Source: Mycobacterium asiaticum
GTDB taxonomy: Bacteria; Actinomycetota; Actinomycetes; Mycobacteriales; Mycobacteriaceae
Length of the DNA stretch: 64,000 nt
Reading direction: 5' to 3'
Assembly (NCBI RefSeq): GCF_001673315.1
Contig: NZ_LZLQ01000055.1
Coordinates: forward strand, 1 to 64,000
The notes under the pieces were generated by a model. It saw only the letters and a program-made list of their open reading frames with translations. It did no database searches and had not been told where the DNA came from. A program made the position numbers and the translations under genes. This document shows, one piece after another, positions 59,661-64,000 of the stretch (positions are counted from its first letter, which is position 1; each line of letters opens with the position of its first letter).

Positions 59661-59683
59661 CGGACTTGTTTACCACCGATGAA

Positions 59684-60292
59684 CTACCGCTGTTTGTTCC
59701 GGGGCAGCAGGTCCCACACGTGTTCGGTGGCGTTGACCGTCGCCACCGTCGCCTGACCCGACCGCGAGAACAACAGTCGGGTCACCGACGCGTAGTCGAT
59801 GGGAAACGACAACAGCCGCGCGGTGCCCAGGATTTCGTGCAGCACCACATTGATCACTCCGCCATGGCTGAACGCTGCGATCGTGTCGTCCGGGTCGGCG
59901 GCGGCGACCAGGTCATCGATCGCGGCACGGACCCGAGCACGAAAGGCATCCTCGTCCACCGCGCTGGGCAAATGCCCGCGTGCCATGCGGGCCCACTCCT
60001 CCGGGAATTCCGCACGTATCTGCTCGACCGGGATGTAGGAAGGCAGATCGCGGTCGTACTCGGCGAGCCGATCGTCGATCTCGATGGACAAGTCCCGAGC
60101 CGCCGCGACCGGCTCGGCGGTCTGGATGGCACGGCGCTGCGGACTGCTCACCACTCGGGAGATGGGAAACCGCTTCAGCGCCTCCGGTAGCCGCGCAACC
60201 TGCTGAAATCCCGTGTCGGACAACTCCGGATCGGAACCCTCGCCGTGATTGCTGCGCAGCGGCAGGGCATGCCGGACCAGGAGCAGTTGCAT
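59684..60292 (-). CDS. Histidine phosphatase family protein
   Basis: A 202-residue phosphoglycerate-mutase-like phosphatase. The phosphohistidine motif is LLVRHALPLRS, where RHA replaces the usual RHG, then SSPQRRAIQTAE and AAFSHGGVINVVLHEIL with the second catalytic His. Lies between two phosphotransferases of the 4-hydroxyacyl-CoA type and could act on their products; this is inferred from position. Confidence 0.9.
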   Translation of the reverse strand: MQLLLVRHALPLRSNHGEGSDPELSDTGFQQVARLPEALKRFPISRVVSSPQRRAIQTAEPVAAARDLSIEIDDRLAEYDRDLPSYIPVEQIRAEFPEEWARMARGHLPSAVDEDAFRARVRAAIDDLVAAADPDDTIAAFSHGGVINVVLHEILGTARLLSFPIDYASVTRLLFSRSGQATVATVNATEHVWDLLPRNKQR

Positions 60293-60335
60293 GCGGCAAG
60301 CCTCGCATGTCCGCGGCGGCCGCTTCCTGCGGTTC

Positions 60336-60352
60336 GGAGAATGCTATTCTCC
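60336..60352 (+). promoter_or_regulatory. 17-bp palindromic operator over the -10 box
   Basis: GGAGAATGCTATTCTCC is a perfect palindrome (7-bp arms, 3-bp spacer). It contains TATTCT (60345-60350), a likely -10. It lies 22 bp before the first gene of a four-gene operon that ends with a TetR regulator, the probable ligand-responsive repressor. Confidence 0.7.
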
Positions 60353-60374
60353 CAGCGGAGATTGGGGTACGCAG

Positions 60375-61400
60375 ATGACGGCAATTGCCGCTGGAGTCCT
60401 AGGCCATTGGCTGGACACAAACGGCGCACCGGGCGCGGGTGAGGAGCCGGTGCTGGACCAGCTCAGCGGCGGTTCGCAGAACACCCTGTACCTGGTGCAG
60501 CGCGGCTCGGAACGGATGGTGCTGCGGATGCCCGGCCCCCGCGCCGACGCGGCCCGCGTAGACGGCCTGTTGCGCGAGATCCGGCTGGTGCGGGCGTTGC
60601 GCGGGACCGACGTGCCACATGCCGAACTGATCGCGGCCGACGAAACGGGCTCGGTGCTGGGCCTGCCGTTCTATGTCATGCGCGCGATCGACGGCTGGAG
60701 TCCCATGGACGGCGGCTGGCGTGCGCCGTTCGACACCGACCTGCAGGCGCGCCGCGGCCTGGCTTTTCAACTCGTCGATGGAGCCGCCAAACTCGGCCGG
60801 GTGGATTGGCGCGCGCAGGGGCTCGAAGGGTTCGGCCGCCCCGAAGGGTTTCACGACCGACAGGTGGACCGCTGGCTGAACTTCCTGTCCGCCTATCAGG
60901 TGCGCGAACTGCCCGGCCTGGACACCGCGTCGGACTGGCTACGCCGCAACGGTCCCGCGCACTACACGCCGGGCATCATGCACGGCGATTATCAGTTCGC
61001 CAACGTGATGTTCGAACACGGTGAGCCGGCGCGATTGGCCGCGATCGTCGACTGGGAGATGACCACGGTCGGCGATCCGTTGCTCGACGTGGCCTGGGCG
61101 CTCCTGGGTTACGACGGTGAAGAGCCGCGTGCTGACGGGTTCTACCTGGATATGGCCGGGATGCCGAAGCGGAGTGAACTACTGCAGCACTATGAGTCGG
61201 TCAGCGGATTGTCCACTGAAAACATCGACTATTACCTGGTCCTGGCGAACTGGAAGTTGGGCATTGTGTTGGAAAAGACGTACGCCGCCGGTGTGCGGAC
61301 CGGAAAGGTGGATCCAAAGATTACCGGCGCGTTCGGGCCGATGATTCTGCAGCTCATCGCCACCGCGGCGGAATTGGCCCAACAGGCTGGGCAGCATTGA
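60375..61400 (+). CDS. APH-fold phosphotransferase (ACAD10/11-type)
   Basis: A 341-residue phosphotransferase. Nucleotide loop LSGGSQNTLYLV, catalytic PGIMHGDYQFANVMF and metal-binding IVDWEMTTVGDPLLDVAWALLGY are all canonical. First gene of an operon with an SDR (1-bp gap), an acyl-CoA dehydrogenase and a TetR regulator. This matches bacterial pathways in which a 4-hydroxyacyl-CoA is phosphorylated and then rearranged or oxidised. Start ATG 60375 has only weak upstream purines. Confidence 0.9.
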   Translation: MTAIAAGVLGHWLDTNGAPGAGEEPVLDQLSGGSQNTLYLVQRGSERMVLRMPGPRADAARVDGLLREIRLVRALRGTDVPHAELIAADETGSVLGLPFYVMRAIDGWSPMDGGWRAPFDTDLQARRGLAFQLVDGAAKLGRVDWRAQGLEGFGRPEGFHDRQVDRWLNFLSAYQVRELPGLDTASDWLRRNGPAHYTPGIMHGDYQFANVMFEHGEPARLAAIVDWEMTTVGDPLLDVAWALLGYDGEEPRADGFYLDMAGMPKRSELLQHYESVSGLSTENIDYYLVLANWKLGIVLEKTYAAGVRTGKVDPKITGAFGPMILQLIATAAELAQQAGQH

Positions 61401-61401
61401 A

Positions 61402-62166
61402 ATGGGTTATGCGGACCAGCTTTTCGACCTGACGGACCAAGTTGTGCTGATCACCGGCGGTAGCCGCGGACTGGGCCGGGAGATGGCGTTCGGTTTGGCC
61501 CGCTGTGGGGCCGACCTGGTGATCGCCAGCCGCAACCTGGACAACTGCGTGGCGGTCGCCAAGCAGATCGAGGCCGAAACCGGGCGCACCGCAATGCCTT
61601 ATCAGGTCCACGTGGGACGCTGGGATCAGCTCGACGGTTTGGTGGACGCGACTTTCGACCGCTTCGGCAAGATCGACACGCTGATCAACAATGCCGGCAT
61701 GTCACCCCTGTACGCCAAGCTGACCGATGTCACCGAGAAGCTGTACGACTCGGTGTTCAATCTCAATCTCAAAGGGCCGTTCCGACTTTCGGCTCTGGTA
61801 GGCGAACGGATGGTCGCGGCCGGGCGCGGGTCGATCATCAACGTGAGTTCGGCGGGGTCGCTGCGGCCGAGCCCCGACATCGTTCCCTATGCCGCCGCCA
61901 AGGCTGGGCTCAACGCCATGACGGAAGGTTTCGCCCGCGCATTCGGGCCGACGGTCCGGGTCAACACACTGATGGCCGGGCCATTCCTGACCGACGTGAG
62001 CAAGGCGTGGAATCTTGACGAGCGTGGTGGTGAGATGTTCGGGCACCTCTCGTTGAAACGCGCCGGCGATCCGGCTGAGATAGTGGGCGCGGCATTGTTT
62101 CTGGCCTCTGACGCGTCGAGCTTCACGACCGGCTCCACGGTGCGGGCCGACGGAGGAATTCCCTGA
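61402..62166 (+). CDS. Short-chain dehydrogenase/reductase
   Basis: Classical SDR, 254 residues. Cofactor motif ITGGSRGLGREMA (about residue 18), NNAG, catalytic NVSSAGS and YAAAK, terminal ADGGIP. Directly follows the phosphotransferase by one base and so is translationally linked. Probably oxidises a hydroxyacyl-CoA intermediate. Confidence 0.93.
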   Translation: MGYADQLFDLTDQVVLITGGSRGLGREMAFGLARCGADLVIASRNLDNCVAVAKQIEAETGRTAMPYQVHVGRWDQLDGLVDATFDRFGKIDTLINNAGMSPLYAKLTDVTEKLYDSVFNLNLKGPFRLSALVGERMVAAGRGSIINVSSAGSLRPSPDIVPYAAAKAGLNAMTEGFARAFGPTVRVNTLMAGPFLTDVSKAWNLDERGGEMFGHLSLKRAGDPAEIVGAALFLASDASSFTTGSTVRADGGIP

Positions 62167-62263
62167 CCATGGCGATCGCAAGCGCGGCGAAGCCGGGCGC
62201 AGCGGGTCGCCACCATCTGACCGTGGCGATCGCAAGCGCGGCGAAGCCGGGCGCAGCGGGTCG
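62163..62263 (+). repeat. Two 47-bp direct repeats, 54-bp period
   Basis: Copies at 62163-62209 and 62217-62263 differ by one base. They begin at the SDR stop codon and fill most of the gap to the acyl-CoA dehydrogenase. The core GGCGATCGCAAGCGCGGCGA resembles a GC-rich unit dispersed in mycobacterial intergenic regions. The period is 18 codons, and ATG 62169 opens a 40-codon frame through both copies (AIASAAKPGAAGR twice) whose TGA overlaps the dehydrogenase ATG. Confidence 0.85.
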
Positions 62264-62290
62264 TCGCTTGATAAGAGACAGGAGCGGCTG

Positions 62291-63598
62291 ATGGCGTGGG
62301 ATTTCTCCACCGAACCGGAGTTCGAAGAGAAGTTGCAATGGGTTCGGGAGTTCGTGCACGAGGAGGTCGAGCCCCTCGAGGTACTGTTCCCGGGCTGTGA
62401 GTTTCTGCCACTGAATGAGCAGCGACGCAAGATCGTCGACCCACTCAAACAGCAGGTTCGTGAGCATGGGTTATGGGCGCCGCATCTGGGACCCGAGCTC
62501 GGCGGGCAAGGCTTCGGCGCGGTGAAGCTGACGCTGATCAATGAGATCCTGGGCCGCAGCCCCTGGGCGCCGATCATCTTCGGAACCCAGGCACCCGATA
62601 CCGGCAATGCTGAGATCCTCGCCCGGTTCGGCACCCAGGAACAGAAAGATCGCTACCTGGCCGGCCTGCTGTCCGGGGAGATCTTCTCCTGTTTCTCGAT
62701 GACCGAGCCGCAGGGTGGCGCGGACCCGCGTGTCTTCAACACCCGAGCGGTACGCGACGGCGACGACTGGGTGATCACCGGACGAAAGTTCTTCTCCTCC
62801 AATGCATCGGTTGCGTCGTTCTTCATCGTCGTCGCGATCACCGATCCGGATGTGCCCGTCCACCATGGCGCCTCGACGTTCCTGATCCCGGCCGGTACAC
62901 CGGGCCTGGTCATCGAAGCCAACCACCACCTGGTCGGATCTGACCCCCACGAACCGGGACACTCACTCGTCCGCTACGACGACGTGCGGGTGGGTGCCGA
63001 CGCGCTGTTGGGCGAGCCAGGGCAGGGGTTCCTGATCCTGCAGACACGCCTGGCCGGCGGCCGACTGCACCACGCGATGCGATCCATCGGGGTAGCCCAG
63101 CGGGCCGTCGAGATGATGTCACGGCGCGCGAAAAGCCGCTTCACTCAGGGTAGTTCGTTGGCCGACAAGCAGTTGGTGCAGGAATTCATCGCCGACTCCT
63201 ACACCGAACTGACACCGTTCCGGTTGACCGTGCTACACGCCGCGTGGTTGATCGACAACGGTGACGAGCGCGCGGCCCGCGCAGAGATCGGAGCGTGCAA
63301 GATCCTGGCCTCTCAGGTGCTCAAATCCATTGCGATGCGGGCGATTCAGGTGCATGGTGCGCTGGGGCTCAGTGACCAGCTCCCGCTGGTCAACATGTTG
63401 CTTGGCGGTATCGCGCTGGGACTGGCCGACGGCCCGACCGAGGCGCACAAGGTCAACTTGGCCCGGATGCTGCTCAAGGGTTATGCCCCCGAAGAAGGTG
63501 AGTGGCCCAGTGAGATGCTCGCTGTCCGTCGTGCTGCCGCCCGGGCCAAGTACAGCGACCTGATCGATAGCCATCCAGCGCCGCCTGATTCGCCGTGA
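62291..63598 (+). CDS. Acyl-CoA dehydrogenase
   Basis: A 435-residue FAD enzyme for alpha-beta oxidation of an acyl-CoA. AGGAG lies six bases before ATG 62291. Landmarks: CFSMTEPQGGADP (FAD/substrate), WVITGRKFFSSNA, the RLAGGRLHHAMRSIGVAQRAVEMM helix, IQVHGALGLSDQLPL and LADGPTEAHKVNLAR with the C-terminal FAD-contact pattern. It resembles the ACAD10/11-type long-chain branch often linked to APH phosphotransferases. Confidence 0.94.
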   Translation: MAWDFSTEPEFEEKLQWVREFVHEEVEPLEVLFPGCEFLPLNEQRRKIVDPLKQQVREHGLWAPHLGPELGGQGFGAVKLTLINEILGRSPWAPIIFGTQAPDTGNAEILARFGTQEQKDRYLAGLLSGEIFSCFSMTEPQGGADPRVFNTRAVRDGDDWVITGRKFFSSNASVASFFIVVAITDPDVPVHHGASTFLIPAGTPGLVIEANHHLVGSDPHEPGHSLVRYDDVRVGADALLGEPGQGFLILQTRLAGGRLHHAMRSIGVAQRAVEMMSRRAKSRFTQGSSLADKQLVQEFIADSYTELTPFRLTVLHAAWLIDNGDERAARAEIGACKILASQVLKSIAMRAIQVHGALGLSDQLPLVNMLLGGIALGLADGPTEAHKVNLARMLLKGYAPEEGEWPSEMLAVRRAAARAKYSDLIDSHPAPPDSP

Positions 63599-64000
63599 AC
63601 AATCGGGTCACCGCTGCCGTCGAGCGCGCGCTGGACGATCGGCAGCGTGAAGCCACCGAGGAGGTGGAACGCATCCTGGCCGCTGCGGTACGAGTGATGG
63701 AACGGGTCGCTCCCGAACCCCCTCGCGTCAGCGACATCGTCGCCGAGGCCGGGTCGTCGAACAAGGCGTTCTACCGGTATTTCGCCGGCAAGGACGATCT
63801 CATCCTGGCGGTGATGGAACGCGGGGTGGCGATCGTAGTGTCTTACCTTCAGCATCAGATGGCCAAGGAATCGCGCCCGCGAGAAAAGGTGGCGTGCTGG
63901 ATCGAGGGCACCCTGGCGCAGGTTGCCGATCCTCATCTGAGCAGCATGAGTAGCGCCGCCGCCCGGCAGATGTCGAATTGGCTTGCCGCCGAACGGGAAA
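63595..64000 (+). CDS. TetR-family regulator, 3' end off window
   Basis: GTG 63595 overlaps the dehydrogenase stop (GTGA). About 135 residues are visible. The DNA-binding helix-turn-helix is EPPRVSDIVAEAGSSNKAFYRYFAGKDDLILAV, preceded by a long charged helix. The effector domain continues past the window edge. Probably represses this operon through the palindrome at 60336-60352. Confidence 0.92.
   Translation, partial: MNNRVTAAVERALDDRQREATEEVERILAAAVRVMERVAPEPPRVSDIVAEAGSSNKAFYRYFAGKDDLILAVMERGVAIVVSYLQHQMAKESRPREKVACWIEGTLAQVADPHLSSMSSAAARQMSNWLAAERE

Noticed and set aside
62163-62263. CRISPR-like repeat
   Set aside because: Only two copies with a 7-bp spacer and no cas genes; it is a simple direct repeat.

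Overview
The window is GC-rich chromosome from a Mycobacterium, most likely a slow-growing non-tuberculous species. The evidence is gene order and protein sequence. The left third follows the M. tuberculosis order dnaX / aspartate aminotransferase (Rv3722c) / ffs / tRNA-Ser / lucA (Rv3723), then cutinase, epimerase, LigD-like polymerase, ligC, Nudix and tgs2 (about Rv3724-Rv3734c). The right end follows tRNA-Ser / tadA / Rv3753c / tyrA / Rv3755c / proZWVX / Rv3760 / Rv3761c. Between and inside these conserved blocks lie genes with no M. tuberculosis counterpart that I recognise. Many genes appear leaderless: a TANNNT -10 hexamer ends 6-7 nt before a GTG or ATG start.

Layout. 1-5.4 kb: DNA polymerase III tau/gamma, aminotransferase, SRP RNA, tRNA-Ser(GGA), LucA-like membrane protein, a crotonase and an LpqH-like lipoprotein. 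5.5-11.5 kb: an uncharacterised four-gene cluster built around a CHAT (caspase-like) protease with a helical-repeat partner, plus a small convergent gene. 11.5-25.4 kb: amine-dehydrogenase-like oxidoreductase, two CsbD stress proteins, cutinase, a class III cyclase/ATPase, the LigC repair pair, two tandem small beta-rich proteins, a P450, Nudix and a triacylglycerol synthase. 25.5-34.1 kb: a VC0807-type membrane protein, an oxidoreductase/SDR/TetR operon, and a catabolic operon (flavin monooxygenase, CaiB-type CoA transferase, CitE-like lyase) divergent from a GntR regulator.

34.1-39.4 kb holds the most striking pair. One gene encodes a 1,317-residue single-module synthetase of the Pls/PosA type (adenylation, carrier, six membrane spans, three tandem soluble domains). 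Its binding-pocket code, read by hand, resembles the lysine code. It is translationally coupled to an M1 zinc aminopeptidase. This looks like a producer/processor pair for a cationic homopoly(amino acid) such as epsilon-polylysine.

39.4-47.7 kb: DUF2237, an orphan PE-like protein, a four-gene sulfotransferase / metallo-beta-lactamase-fold / VOC / luciferase-like operon, two more small beta-rich proteins, a GH5-type glycosidase, an SDR pseudogene and a PE-PPE-domain esterase. 47.9-52.0 kb is an accessory segment ending at tRNA-Ser(CGA). It holds NhaA, a DUF2188 protein, unassigned sequence, and a Fic/winged-helix protein preceded by a large palindrome. 52.1-64 kb: tadA, tyrA, the OpuB/ProU-type osmolyte importer, and a fatty-acyl operon (phosphotransferase, SDR, acyl-CoA dehydrogenase, TetR) with a 17-bp palindromic operator at its promoter. 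dnaX and the terminal TetR gene run off the window edges.
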